Positions 27,531 through 36,045 of a stretch of DNA of 64,000 nucleotides are shown piece after piece. Every line of letters begins with the position of its first letter. Position 1 is the first letter of the stretch. The position numbers were made by a program, and so were the translations under genes. The stretch spans positions 62,001-126,000 of the forward strand of contig NCEU01000009.1 of assembly GCA_002280855.1 (NCBI GenBank), read 5' to 3'. The notes under the pieces were generated by a model. That model did no database searches. It was not told where the DNA came from and saw nothing but the letters and a program-made list of their open reading frames with translations. The DNA is from Sphingomonadales bacterium 32-65-25 (GTDB taxonomy: Bacteria; Pseudomonadota; Alphaproteobacteria; Sphingomonadales; Sphingomonadaceae).

Positions 27531-28975
27531 CGGCGGAACCGGTCGCGCAGCTCGAACTTCAACACCTTGCCCGCCGGGTTGCGCGGCAGGGCGGTGACAA
27601 TCTCCAGCCGGGTTGGCAACTTGTAGCGGGCCAGACGTTCGGTGGCCCAAGCGCGCAGCGTTTCGAGATCGAGGCTGGTGCCGGGCTTCAGTGCGGCAAC
27701 GGCCGTGACGCTTTCACCCCATTTTTCATTGGTTTCGCCAAAGATTGCCACTTCGGCAATGGCAGGGTGATCGTAGAGCACGGCTTCCACCTCCGCCGGG
27801 TAGATATTCTCGCCGCCGCTGATGATCATGTCTTTCAGCCGGTCGCAGATATAGAGGAAGCCGTCCTCATCCAGATAGCCGATGTCGCCGGAATGGAACC
27901 AGCCTTCGGCATCGATCGCCGCTGCCGTGGCTTCCGGCTTGTTCCAGTAACCGCGCATGATGTTGGGCCCGCGCATGATGACTTCGCCGCGTTCGTTCGG
28001 TCCCAGCGGCGTGCGGCCATCTTCGGCCACGACCCGCAGATCGACGAAGAACATCGGCTTGCCGGCCGAGCCCAGCTTGGCCAGCGCGAAATCAGGCCCG
28101 AGATAGGTGCCCGACGGCGCGGTTTCAGTGAGGCCATAGCCCTGGTTCATCGGAATGCCGCGGGCGTTGTAGAGGCGCAGCAGCGGCTCCGGCACGGGCG
28201 CGCCGCCGCACATGATGACGCGCAAGGACGACAGATCGGCGGCTTCGAAATCCGGCTGCTGGGCAACAAACAGCAGCATCGCTGGCACCGCGAAGGTGGT
28301 GGTGACGCGATATTCGCGCACATCGGCGATGAAGCGCGCCGGATCAAAGGCACGGTGCAGCACGACATGCCCGCCCTTCTGCCAGCAGCTCAAGGGCGTG
28401 ACGTTGAGGCCGCCGATATGGAACAGCGGCGCCATCACCAGGCTCACGTCCTTCTCGGACACATCGGCGCCCAGTGCGATCACCGCCACATCATCCTCGG
28501 CGGTTTCCACCCGATCAGCCAGCGGCGCGGCATCGCCCACGAATTCGGCAATCGGCTGCCAGCCGTCTGCCGGCCCATCGGCCGACAGGAAACGCCGGCA
28601 GCACAGCCGTTCGCGCACGCTGTCGATCACCGGCCGGTGCGGGCCATCGACCACCAGCGTGTGCACGCCGGCATCGTTGATGATGTAATCAAGCTCCGGG
28701 CCGGTGAGGCGGAAGTTCAGCGGCACGAAGATGGCGCCCAGCCGCGCGGCGGCAAACAGCAGATCGAAATACAGCGGGTTGTTGAGGCCCAGATAGCCCA
28801 CCCGATCACCCCGGCAGATGCCGCCAGCCTTCAGCGTGGTCGCCAGTCGGTTCACGGCATCGCCCATCTCGCGATAGCTGCGGGTGGCGCCTTCGAAGGT
28901 GAGGGCCGGCCGGTCCGGCGTTTGCTGCACGCGCCGGCTGAACCAGCTGTTCAACCCGATATCGGCCTTCGTCAT
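27527..28975 (-). CDS. Acyl-CoA ligase-like protein lacking the ATP-binding P-loop
   Basis: A 482-residue member of the AMP-forming fatty acyl-CoA ligase family. Normal parts are RPALTFEGATRSYREM (N-terminus), APLFHIGGLNV, NQGYGLTETAP (A5), GWFHSGDIGYLDEDGFLYI (A7), DRLKDMIISGGENIYPAEVE (A8) and the A10 lysine motif NPAGKVLKFEL. What is missing is A3, the glycine/serine-rich phosphate loop. After VAVI (Ile166) the chain passes directly to ALGADVSEKDVSLVMAPLF, where family members have about 28 more residues with the (T/S)SGTTGxPKG signature. The frame is intact, so this is a clean in-frame deletion. It is probably unable to adenylate. Start ATG 28975 follows a GGGGAGAA ribosome site. Confidence 0.8.
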   Translation of the reverse strand: MTKADIGLNSWFSRRVQQTPDRPALTFEGATRSYREMGDAVNRLATTLKAGGICRGDRVGYLGLNNPLYFDLLFAAARLGAIFVPLNFRLTGPELDYIINDAGVHTLVVDGPHRPVIDSVRERLCCRRFLSADGPADGWQPIAEFVGDAAPLADRVETAEDDVAVIALGADVSEKDVSLVMAPLFHIGGLNVTPLSCWQKGGHVVLHRAFDPARFIADVREYRVTTTFAVPAMLLFVAQQPDFEAADLSSLRVIMCGGAPVPEPLLRLYNARGIPMNQGYGLTETAPSGTYLGPDFALAKLGSAGKPMFFVDLRVVAEDGRTPLGPNERGEVIMRGPNIMRGYWNKPEATAAAIDAEGWFHSGDIGYLDEDGFLYICDRLKDMIISGGENIYPAEVEAVLYDHPAIAEVAIFGETNEKWGESVTAVAALKPGTSLDLETLRAWATERLARYKLPTRLEIVTALPRNPAGKVLKFELRDRFRR

Positions 28976-29035
28976 CCTCAAATTCTCCCCTCGTCCCGGC
29001 GTCTGTTTGGCCGGGCAGCGCGACGGCGTCAACGG

Positions 29036-30061
29036 TCAGCCGGCCGCCCAGGAGTCGATGGCGGCAAGGTGGCGGGCCTGTTCGGCCGAGGTCAGAAAAC
29101 TGCCGGTGAAGCTGTTGCGGGCCAGCGTGACGATCTCGTCCCGCGTCAGATCGAGCGCGTCGGCCACGGCGATGAAATTGGCGTTCACATAGCCGCCAAA
29201 ATAGGCCGGATCATCGCTGTTCACTGTCGCCCGCAGTCCGGCGGCAAGCATGCGGCGCAGCGGGTGCCGGGCAAGATCCTCCACCACGCAGAGCTTGAGA
29301 TTGGACAGCGGGCAGACGGTGAGCGTCAGCCCTTCGCTGACAATGCGACCCACCAGCGCCGCGTCTTCCAGCGCGCGGTTGCCGTGATCGATACGGTCCA
29401 CCTGCAGCACGTCCAGCGCCTGCCAGACATAATCGGGCGGGCCTTCCTCGCCGGCATGGGCGACGATCTTCAGGCCAAGATCGCGGGCGCGGGCAAAGAC
29501 CCGGGCGAATTTTTCCGGCGGGTGGCCGACTTCGCTGGAATCAAGGCCGACACCGTGGATCAGCGGCAGGAAGGGCAGCGCCTCGTCCAGCGTGGCCTGC
29601 GCATCGTCTTCCGAAAGATGGCGCAGGAAGCACATGATCAGCCGGCTGCTGATCCCGCGCGCTTCCGCTTCCGCCAGCGCGCGGGCAATCCCGCCAACCA
29701 CGTTTGCGAACGGCACCCCGCGCGCCGTGTGGCCCTGGGGATCGAAGAAAATCTCGACATGGCGCACGCCATCGGTGGCGGCGCGGTCGATATAGGCTGT
29801 CGTCAGATCGAAGAAATCCTGCTCCGTCAGCAGCACCGCCATGCCCTGATAGTAGATGTCGAGGAAATCCTGGAGGTTGGAGAAATCATAGGCGGCACGG
29901 ATCGCTTCGACATTCTCAAACACGAGGCTGACGCCATTGCGCTGCGCCAGCGAAAACATCATCTCCGGCTCCAGGCTGCCTTCGATGTGCAGGTGCAGTT
30001 CCGCCTTGGGCAGGCCGGCGATGAAGGCGGCGCGCGCCTCGCGCGAGGCAAATCCGGTCAC
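29036..30061 (-). CDS. add: Adenosine deaminase-family protein, probable adenine deaminase
   Basis: A 341-residue zinc amidohydrolase. Zinc ligands His23 and His25 lie in KAELHLHIEGSLEPEMMF; further metal/catalytic residues are in VGHPPEKFAR, AHAGEEG, TVCPLSNLKL and NSDDPAYFGGYV. The HIEGSLEPE and PAYFGGYVN wording is that of the bacterial adenine deaminase subgroup (as in Pseudomonas), which releases hypoxanthine from adenine, rather than classical adenosine deaminase. Start is GTG 30061, overlapping the upstream phosphoribosyltransferase stop by 4 bases. The pair would recycle adenine through hypoxanthine to IMP. Confidence 0.85.
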   Translation of the reverse strand: MTGFASREARAAFIAGLPKAELHLHIEGSLEPEMMFSLAQRNGVSLVFENVEAIRAAYDFSNLQDFLDIYYQGMAVLLTEQDFFDLTTAYIDRAATDGVRHVEIFFDPQGHTARGVPFANVVGGIARALAEAEARGISSRLIMCFLRHLSEDDAQATLDEALPFLPLIHGVGLDSSEVGHPPEKFARVFARARDLGLKIVAHAGEEGPPDYVWQALDVLQVDRIDHGNRALEDAALVGRIVSEGLTLTVCPLSNLKLCVVEDLARHPLRRMLAAGLRATVNSDDPAYFGGYVNANFIAVADALDLTRDEIVTLARNSFTGSFLTSAEQARHLAAIDSWAAG

Positions 30062-30636
30062 TTTTTCAGTCCTTCGATCGGCGCCAGGATCACGTCGGCC
30101 GTTGGCTTGTGGGCGCGGATTTCCTCAGGCGTCAGCCCGTCGATTTCATGCGGGAACACCAGCCACTCGTTGCTTTCATGGATGAAATAATCCGGTTTCA
30201 GCGCCGTCTGGTTGCGCGCCGGCTTGTACCACACGGTGGCAATGCGGATATCGGCCGGCAGGTTGGCGCGGCAGCGGGCCTTGAGCTCGGCAAGCACCGC
30301 TTCGATGCTGCGGCCGGAATCGAACACATCATCGATCACCAGCAGCCGATCATCAGCGTTCAGCGTGTCGATCAGATAGCCCAGTGCATAGACCTTCACG
30401 GTCTTCGATTGCTTGTCGATCCCGGTATAGCTCGCGGTGCGGATGGCAATGTGATCGCATTCCACCCCATGCACATCAAAAAATTCCTGCACGGCGATGC
30501 CGATCGGCGCGCCACCACGCCAGATGCCGACCAGATGTGTGGGCCGGAAACCGCTCTCCAGCACAGCGCGCGCCAGCCGGAAACTGTCGCCCAGCAGGTC
30601 GTCAGCCGTCAGCCAGATTTTCTTCACGTCACCCAT
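30058..30636 (-). CDS. Purine phosphoribosyltransferase (hypoxanthine/xanthine type)
   Basis: A 192-residue type I phosphoribosyltransferase. The PRPP-binding loop LLVIDDVFDSGRSI (about residues 98-111) has the two acidic residues. The N-terminus GDVKKIWLTADDLLGDSFRLA and HLVGIWRGGAPIG match bacterial hypoxanthine/xanthine phosphoribosyltransferases. The likely reaction is hypoxanthine (or guanine/xanthine) plus PRPP to the nucleotide. Translational coupling to the deaminase supports hypoxanthine as a substrate. Confidence 0.85.
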   Translation of the reverse strand: MGDVKKIWLTADDLLGDSFRLARAVLESGFRPTHLVGIWRGGAPIGIAVQEFFDVHGVECDHIAIRTASYTGIDKQSKTVKVYALGYLIDTLNADDRLLVIDDVFDSGRSIEAVLAELKARCRANLPADIRIATVWYKPARNQTALKPDYFIHESNEWLVFPHEIDGLTPEEIRAHKPTADVILAPIEGLKK

Positions 30637-30792
30637 GCGCGGACCCCGGCCGAGCAGCGGCAGATTTGCCAGTTTTGACGAATCGTATCGGATTCAGCGT
30701 TGCCGGTTGCAGCAAATGATAGGGGATCAGATCAGGCCTCATGGCCGGCAGGGTGACATTTTTCGCCGCTGTAGGACAGGGCCGACAATGGC

Positions 30793-31083
30793 TTACTTGC
30801 CGCTGGCGAGATCGGCAGCGACCGCTTCCAGCATGGCGTCGGTGAGCTGGCCGCCGGCCATCGGCAGCAGCTGCTTCAGGCTCATCGCCTTGAACTGGTC
30901 CAGCATTGGGTGGCTGGTCAGGCCGGGGATGCGCGCATCGAGTACGGCCTTGGTCTTCTCGTTGGCCAGCAGCTGTTCAATCGGCGTGTCGAGGCTGACG
31001 GCCGAAGCGGCTGGCGTTTCGGCCGTTTGGGCCAAGGTAGCCACCGGCAGGGCCGCAAGAACCAGGGCAAGAATCAGCTTCAT
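30793..31083 (-). CDS. Small exported protein of unknown function
   Basis: A 96-residue protein with a clear signal peptide (MKLILALVLAALPVATLAQ) and a short helical domain (LDTPIEQLLANEKTKAVLD, LDQFKAMSLKQLLPMAGGQL). No cysteine or known motif is present. I chose the ATG at 31083; a longer frame to 31263 would overlap purB and look antisense. It follows purB by 26 bases on the same strand and may share its transcript. Function unknown. Confidence 0.7.
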   Translation of the reverse strand: MKLILALVLAALPVATLAQTAETPAASAVSLDTPIEQLLANEKTKAVLDARIPGLTSHPMLDQFKAMSLKQLLPMAGGQLTDAMLEAVAADLASGK

Positions 31084-31109
31084 CGGGCAGGCTCCAGGGC
31101 GAAAGGGGT

Positions 31110-32420
31110 TCAACCGAACACGCGGGTAAAGATCGTACCCACATGCTTGAAGTGGTAACCAAGGTCGAACAGGCTTTCCAGCTCGGCGTTGGACAGGCGG
31201 GCGGTCACGTCGGCATCGGCCTTCAGCAGATCGAGCAGGCTCAACGCACCATCGGATTCCCACACTTTCATGGCGTTACGCTGCACCAGGCGATAGGAGT
31301 CGTCGCGGGTCAGGCCGGCCTGGGTCAGCGCCAGCAGGATGCGCTGCGAATGGATGAGGCCGCCCATGCGATTGAGATTCTTTTCCATCCGCTCCGGATA
31401 GACCAGCAACTTGTCGATCACGCCGGTCAGCCGGGCCAGCGCGAAATCCAGCGTGACGGTGGCATCCGGGCCGATGTAGCGCTCCACGGACGAATGGCTG
31501 ATGTCACGCTCGTGCCACAGGGCCACATTTTCCAGTGCCGGGGTGACGGCGGAGCGGACCATGCGGGCAAGGCCCGTCAGATTCTCGGTCAGCACCGGGT
31601 TGCGCTTGTGCGGCATGGCGCTGCTGCCCTTCTGGCCCGGCGAGAAATACTCCTCGGCTTCCAGCACTTCAGTGCGTTGCAGGTGGCGCACTTCGGTGGC
31701 CAGCCGTTCGATGCTGCTGGCGATCACGCCCAGCGTGGCGAAGAACATGGCGTGGCGATCACGCGGGATGACCTGGGTGGAAACCGGTTCCACGCTCAGC
31801 CCCAGCTGCTCCGCCACATATTCCTCAACCTGCGGATCGACATTGGCGAAGGTGCCCACCGCGCCCGAAATGGCGCAGGTGGCGATATCGGCGCGCGCTG
31901 CCACCAGCCGGGCGCGGCAACGGGCGAACTCGGCATAGGCCTGGGCGAGCTTGACGCCAAAGGTGGTGGGCTCAGCATGGATGCCGTGGCTGCGGCCCAT
32001 GGTGGGGGTGAACTTGTGCTCCAGCGCGCGGCGCTTGATGGCGGCGAGCAGGGCGTCCATGTCGGCGAGCAGCAGATCCGACGCGCGGGCGAGCTGCACG
32101 GCAAGGCAGGTATCGAGCACATCGCTGCTGGTCATGCCCTGGTGCATGAAGCGGGCTTCCGGGCCGACCTGCTGCGCCACCCAATCGAGGAAGGCGATCA
32201 CGTCATGCTTGGTGACGGCCTCGATGGCATCGATGGCAGCGACATCGATGGCCGGCTTCGTTTCCCACCAGTCCCAAAGCGCCTTGGCGGCGCTTTGCGG
32301 CACGACGCCAAGGTCGGCCAGCTTCTGGGTGGCATGCGCCTCGATCTCGAACCAGATGCGGAAGCGGGCTTCCGGTTCCCAGATGGCAACCATGTCGGGG
32401 CGTGAATAGCGGGGGATCAT
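31110..32420 (-). CDS. purB: Adenylosuccinate lyase
   Basis: A 436-residue enzyme of purine synthesis that cleaves SAICAR to AICAR and adenylosuccinate to AMP, releasing fumarate. The family signature GSSAMPHKRNPVLTENLTG includes the mobile catalytic serine loop, MHQGMTSSDVLDT carries the substrate-binding residues, and GRSHGIHAEPTTFG holds the catalytic histidine. Length is typical. It is divergent from priA (62 bases) and close to the adenine salvage pair, so purine genes cluster here. Confidence 0.96.
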   Translation of the reverse strand: MIPRYSRPDMVAIWEPEARFRIWFEIEAHATQKLADLGVVPQSAAKALWDWWETKPAIDVAAIDAIEAVTKHDVIAFLDWVAQQVGPEARFMHQGMTSSDVLDTCLAVQLARASDLLLADMDALLAAIKRRALEHKFTPTMGRSHGIHAEPTTFGVKLAQAYAEFARCRARLVAARADIATCAISGAVGTFANVDPQVEEYVAEQLGLSVEPVSTQVIPRDRHAMFFATLGVIASSIERLATEVRHLQRTEVLEAEEYFSPGQKGSSAMPHKRNPVLTENLTGLARMVRSAVTPALENVALWHERDISHSSVERYIGPDATVTLDFALARLTGVIDKLLVYPERMEKNLNRMGGLIHSQRILLALTQAGLTRDDSYRLVQRNAMKVWESDGALSLLDLLKADADVTARLSNAELESLFDLGYHFKHVGTIFTRVFG

Positions 32421-32482
32421 GCACAGGCCTCTTTGATGTGCGGCGCGCCTAGCATGTGATGCGGCGATTGCCTATCTGTCGG

Positions 32483-34660
32483 ATGGTGACTTCGCCCCCA
32501 TCTCGTGTCCGCGTCATCCCCTTCCAGCATGGGCTGGGGGCACTGGATTATGCCGTACCGGCCGGCATGGTGCTGCAGCCCGGTGAGGCAGTGGAAGTGC
32601 CACTAGGCCCGCGCCGCATCACAGGGGTGGTATGGGATGCGGAACGGTTGGCAGCGCCTGATGTGCCAGCCAGCAAGTTGCGGCCGGTGGCGGCGCGGCT
32701 CGACCTGCCGCCGCTGGCCGAGCCGCTGCGCCGCCTGATCGAATGGACCGCCGATTATTATGTCGCGTCGCTGCAATCGGTGGTGCGCATGGCGTGGCCG
32801 TCGGTGGCGTTCCTGAGTCCGAGGGAGTTCACCGAATACCGGCTGGGCGGCCCGGTGCCGAAGCGGCTGACCCCGGAACGCGCCAAGGCGCTGGAGCGGC
32901 TGGAGGGGCGGCAGGGCACGGCGCGGGATCTCGCCCGCATGGGCGGCGTGTCAGACGCCGTGATTCGGGGGCTGGTCACGTCGGGTACGCTTATAGCAAG
33001 CCGCGTGGCCGGCGATGCCACGCCGCCGCAGCCCGACCCAGCTTATGCGCCGCCGGCACTGTCGGCCGATCAGCAGGCCGTGGCCGATGAACTGGTGACC
33101 GCCGTCGACGCTGCGGATTTCGCGCCGATCCTGCTGGAAGGCGTGACCGGGTCCGGCAAGACCGAGGTGTATTTCGAAGCCGTGGCGCAAGCGATCCGCA
33201 ACGGCGGGCAGGCGCTGGTGATGGTGCCGGAAATCGCACTCACCGCACCGTGGCTGGCGCGCTTTGCGGCGCGCTTCGGCTGCCAGCCGCTGTCGTGGCA
33301 TTCGGATCTGAAAACCAGCGAGCGCCGCGCCGCCTGGGCCGCCATTGCCGATGGCCGTGCCAAGGTGGTGGTGGGGGCGCGGTCGGCGCTGTTCCTGCCC
33401 TATGCGAACCTGAAAACCATCATCGTCGACGAAGCCCACGAAGCCAGCTTCAAGCAGGAAGAAGGCGTGCATTATCACGCCCGCGACGTGGCGGTGATGC
33501 GCGGGCGGATGGAGGGCCTGCCCATCGTGCTGGCCACCGCCACGCCGGCCATCGAAACCCAGGTGCTGGCCAGCCGTGGCACCTATCGCCATCTCGTGCT
33601 GCCCAGCCGCTTTGGCGGGGCAGAGCTGCCCGATGTGGCGCTTGTCGACATGACCCGGCATCCGCCGACACGCGGGACGTGGCTTTCGCCCGTTCTGGTC
33701 GCCGCCATCACCGACACGCTGGCCAAAGGCGAGCAGAGCCTGCTGTTCCTGAACCGGCGCGGCTATGCCCTGCTCACGCTGTGCCGGGCGTGCGGCAACC
33801 GCATCCAATGCCCCAATTGCACGGCGTGGATGGTGGAACACCGCCTGTCCCGTCGGCTGGCCTGCCATCATTGCGGGCACCAGATGCCGGTGCCGGAACA
33901 ATGCCCGGAATGCGGCGAGGCCGATCATTTGGTGGCGTGTGGCCCGGGCGTGGAACGCATCGCCGAAGAAGTGCGCCGGACCTGGCCGGAAGCGCGCACC
34001 GCCATGGTGACCAGCGACACCATCACCAGCCCGGCCCGCGCCGCCGCGCTGGTGGCTGCCGTGGAAGCGCGCGAAGTCGATGTGATCATCGGCACCCAGA
34101 TGGTGACCAAGGGCTATCACTTCCCCGATCTCACTTTGGTGGGTGTGGTCGATGCCGATCTGGGCCTGTCGGGTGGCGATCTGCGCGCGGGCGAGCGCAC
34201 CTGGCAGCAGATCGTGCAAGCGGCCGGACGCGCCGGACGCGGGGTAAAGCCTGGCCGCGTGCTGATCCAGACGCACCAACCGAAGGCGCCAATCATGCAG
34301 GCGCTGGCCAAGGGCGATGCCGCGGCGTTCTTTGCCGCCGAAATCGCGGCGCGGCGCGATCTCGGCCTGCCGCCGTTCGGGCGGCTGGCGGCGCTTATCG
34401 TGTCATCCGAAGACGCCGCCGCCGCGAAATCTGCCGCCGATATGCTGGGCGCCGCCGCCCCCCAGCGCGAGGGGCTGATGGTGCTCGGCCCCGCCCCTGC
34501 CCCGCTGTCCATGCTGCGCGGGCGGCACCGCCACCGGCTACTGGTGCAGGCCCGGCGTGACCTGCCACTACCGGCGATATTGCGCGAGTGGGTGGGTGGC
34601 GCCGCGCTGCCATCCAGCGTGCGCGTGGTGATCGATGTCGATCCTTACAGCTTTGTCTGA
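32483..34660 (+). CDS. priA: Primosomal protein N' (replication restart helicase PriA)
   Basis: A 725-residue superfamily 2 helicase that reloads the replisome at stalled forks. The N-terminal 3'-DNA-binding domain (VRVIPFQHGLGALDYAVP) is followed by Walker A GVTGSGKT at residues 220-227, the DEAH box in IIVDEAHEASFKQEEG, and the two zinc-finger cysteine sets CRACGNRIQCPNCTAW and CHHCGHQMPVPEQCPECG. Helicase motif VI is QIVQAAGRAGRGVKPG. Start ATG 32483 (MVTSPPS) is preferred over 32456, which adds nine residues unlike the family. The 3' end overlaps the convergent regulator by 16 bases. Confidence 0.95.
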   Translation: MVTSPPSRVRVIPFQHGLGALDYAVPAGMVLQPGEAVEVPLGPRRITGVVWDAERLAAPDVPASKLRPVAARLDLPPLAEPLRRLIEWTADYYVASLQSVVRMAWPSVAFLSPREFTEYRLGGPVPKRLTPERAKALERLEGRQGTARDLARMGGVSDAVIRGLVTSGTLIASRVAGDATPPQPDPAYAPPALSADQQAVADELVTAVDAADFAPILLEGVTGSGKTEVYFEAVAQAIRNGGQALVMVPEIALTAPWLARFAARFGCQPLSWHSDLKTSERRAAWAAIADGRAKVVVGARSALFLPYANLKTIIVDEAHEASFKQEEGVHYHARDVAVMRGRMEGLPIVLATATPAIETQVLASRGTYRHLVLPSRFGGAELPDVALVDMTRHPPTRGTWLSPVLVAAITDTLAKGEQSLLFLNRRGYALLTLCRACGNRIQCPNCTAWMVEHRLSRRLACHHCGHQMPVPEQCPECGEADHLVACGPGVERIAEEVRRTWPEARTAMVTSDTITSPARAAALVAAVEAREVDVIIGTQMVTKGYHFPDLTLVGVVDADLGLSGGDLRAGERTWQQIVQAAGRAGRGVKPGRVLIQTHQPKAPIMQALAKGDAAAFFAAEIAARRDLGLPPFGRLAALIVSSEDAAAAKSAADMLGAAAPQREGLMVLGPAPAPLSMLRGRHRHRLLVQARRDLPLPAILREWVGGAALPSSVRVVIDVDPYSFV

Positions 34661-35418
34661 AGCCAGCCCGCCGCGCGCACCGCGGGCAGGAACGTCTCAC
34701 TGATCGCCTGCTCGGTTCCATCGGCCAGCACCAGCAGCCAGCGCCGGCCGTCGCGTCGTGCACCGCTGACATAGCGGCGGGCGACCCAGGCGCTGCGATG
34801 CACCTGAAGGCCCTGAAACCCCGCCAGTTCGGGAAGCGCATCGCCCATGCGGAACAGAACCAGCGGGCGGCGACCATCGGCCAGCACGAGGCGCAGATAA
34901 TGATCTTCGGCTGCCACCATCAGCACGCCCGACAAGTCTGACAACCCGGCGCGCTGGGCGAGCCGGGAGGGTGTGGCGACATCAACCAGCGGCGCATCGG
35001 GCAGCACCGCCCGCCCGCCCCGGATTACCGCAACCAGCGCCGAAATCGATCCGGCCACCAGCAGCGCGGTGAGATACAGGCCCGCCCACGGCAGCGCCTG
35101 CGGCTGGCCGATGGCGCGGAACATCAGATCAATCTCCAGCGGCAGGGTGGCGTTGAGCAGCAATGTGCCGGCCAGCGCCGCCAGCACAGCTGCGCGCCGG
35201 CCGGTGGTGCGCGGCCCAGCCCACGCATACCACAGCCACCATTTCACGCTGTTCCAACCGATCAGCACCAGCCAGAACACCAGCCGGCTCGGCAGCGGCA
35301 GCCGTAAGGTATCGAACGGCCCGGTCAGCGCGCACGCGACCACGGCAAACACTGTGCCGGCAATCAGCGGGCGCAGCGGCGGCGCGGTGTCACGCGAAAG
35401 GCTGAGTGTCGATTCCAC
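34645..35418 (-). CDS. Membrane-bound LytTR transcription regulator
   Basis: A 257-residue protein with four hydrophobic segments (for example LIAGTVFAVVACALTGPF and LVFWLVLIGWNSVKWWLWYAW) followed by a C-terminal LytTR DNA-binding domain. That domain includes VLMVAAEDHYLRLVLADG, QVHRSAWVARRYVSGA and WLLVLADGTEQAISETFLPAV. Such proteins are common in sphingomonads as stand-alone, membrane-tethered regulators; the signal is unknown. I chose GTG 35418. An ATG at 35523 would add 35 arginine-rich residues and nearly meet the divergent DUF2306 gene. Confidence 0.78.
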   Translation of the reverse strand: MESTLSLSRDTAPPLRPLIAGTVFAVVACALTGPFDTLRLPLPSRLVFWLVLIGWNSVKWWLWYAWAGPRTTGRRAAVLAALAGTLLLNATLPLEIDLMFRAIGQPQALPWAGLYLTALLVAGSISALVAVIRGGRAVLPDAPLVDVATPSRLAQRAGLSDLSGVLMVAAEDHYLRLVLADGRRPLVLFRMGDALPELAGFQGLQVHRSAWVARRYVSGARRDGRRWLLVLADGTEQAISETFLPAVRAAGWLQTKL

Positions 35419-35547
35419 GAAGCGTGAATCCGGTCCTGCACGGGATTGGCGAAGCGACTGGCAGAATAGGCGAAAGCGACGTTGCGGCAAGGGCCGGATG
35501 GCCACCAGAGATGCGGCGTTCAACCCGCTGTATCGGAAAGGCGCCCC

Positions 35548-36045
35548 ATGCTTGCCAACCTGTCACCCCTGCTGCTGGCCCACCTTGTGGCTGCCTGCCT
35601 GGCCATGCCGCTGGGCCTGTATCAGATGATTGCCCGCCAGGGCTCACCGGGCCATGCGCTGGCCGGGCGGCTCTATGTGCCGGCGATGCTGATCGCCAAC
35701 ATTGGCGCGCTGGCCAGTTACCGGCCGGATACCAAGTTCCTGCCGTTTCACATCCTGGCGTTCGTCAGCCTTTATTCACTGGTTACCGGCATGTGGGCGC
35801 TGCGCAAATGGCTGCAGAACCGCCAGCCGGCCGATCTGAAGGCGCACAAGATCCAGATGGCCTACAGTTGGCTGGGCCTCATGATGGCCGGCTTCAGCCA
35901 GGTGCTGACCAACCCGCGCTTCGGCATCATCGAAGGGTTCGAGCCCGTGCAGTTCTGGGCGATGGTAATTGGCCTGAACGTCGTGCTCTATGCCATCGGC
36001 AGTTGGTGGCTGTTCGGTCGCCTGCTCAAGCGCCAGCTCGCCTAA
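35548..36045 (+). CDS. DUF2306-type membrane protein
   Basis: A 165-residue protein with about four transmembrane helices. The first is LLAHLVAACLAMPLGLYQMI; conserved polar features are the histidine in GSPGHALAGRLYV, FHILAFVSLYSL, and the ADLKAHKIQMAYSWLGLMMAG segment, with histidines spaced as in DUF2306 and related heme-like membrane proteins. Function unknown. The start ATG 35548 follows GGAAAGGCG. It is divergent from the LytTR gene, which might regulate it, and overlaps the next convergent gene by 4 bases. Confidence 0.75.
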   Translation: MLANLSPLLLAHLVAACLAMPLGLYQMIARQGSPGHALAGRLYVPAMLIANIGALASYRPDTKFLPFHILAFVSLYSLVTGMWALRKWLQNRQPADLKAHKIQMAYSWLGLMMAGFSQVLTNPRFGIIEGFEPVQFWAMVIGLNVVLYAIGSWWLFGRLLKRQLA

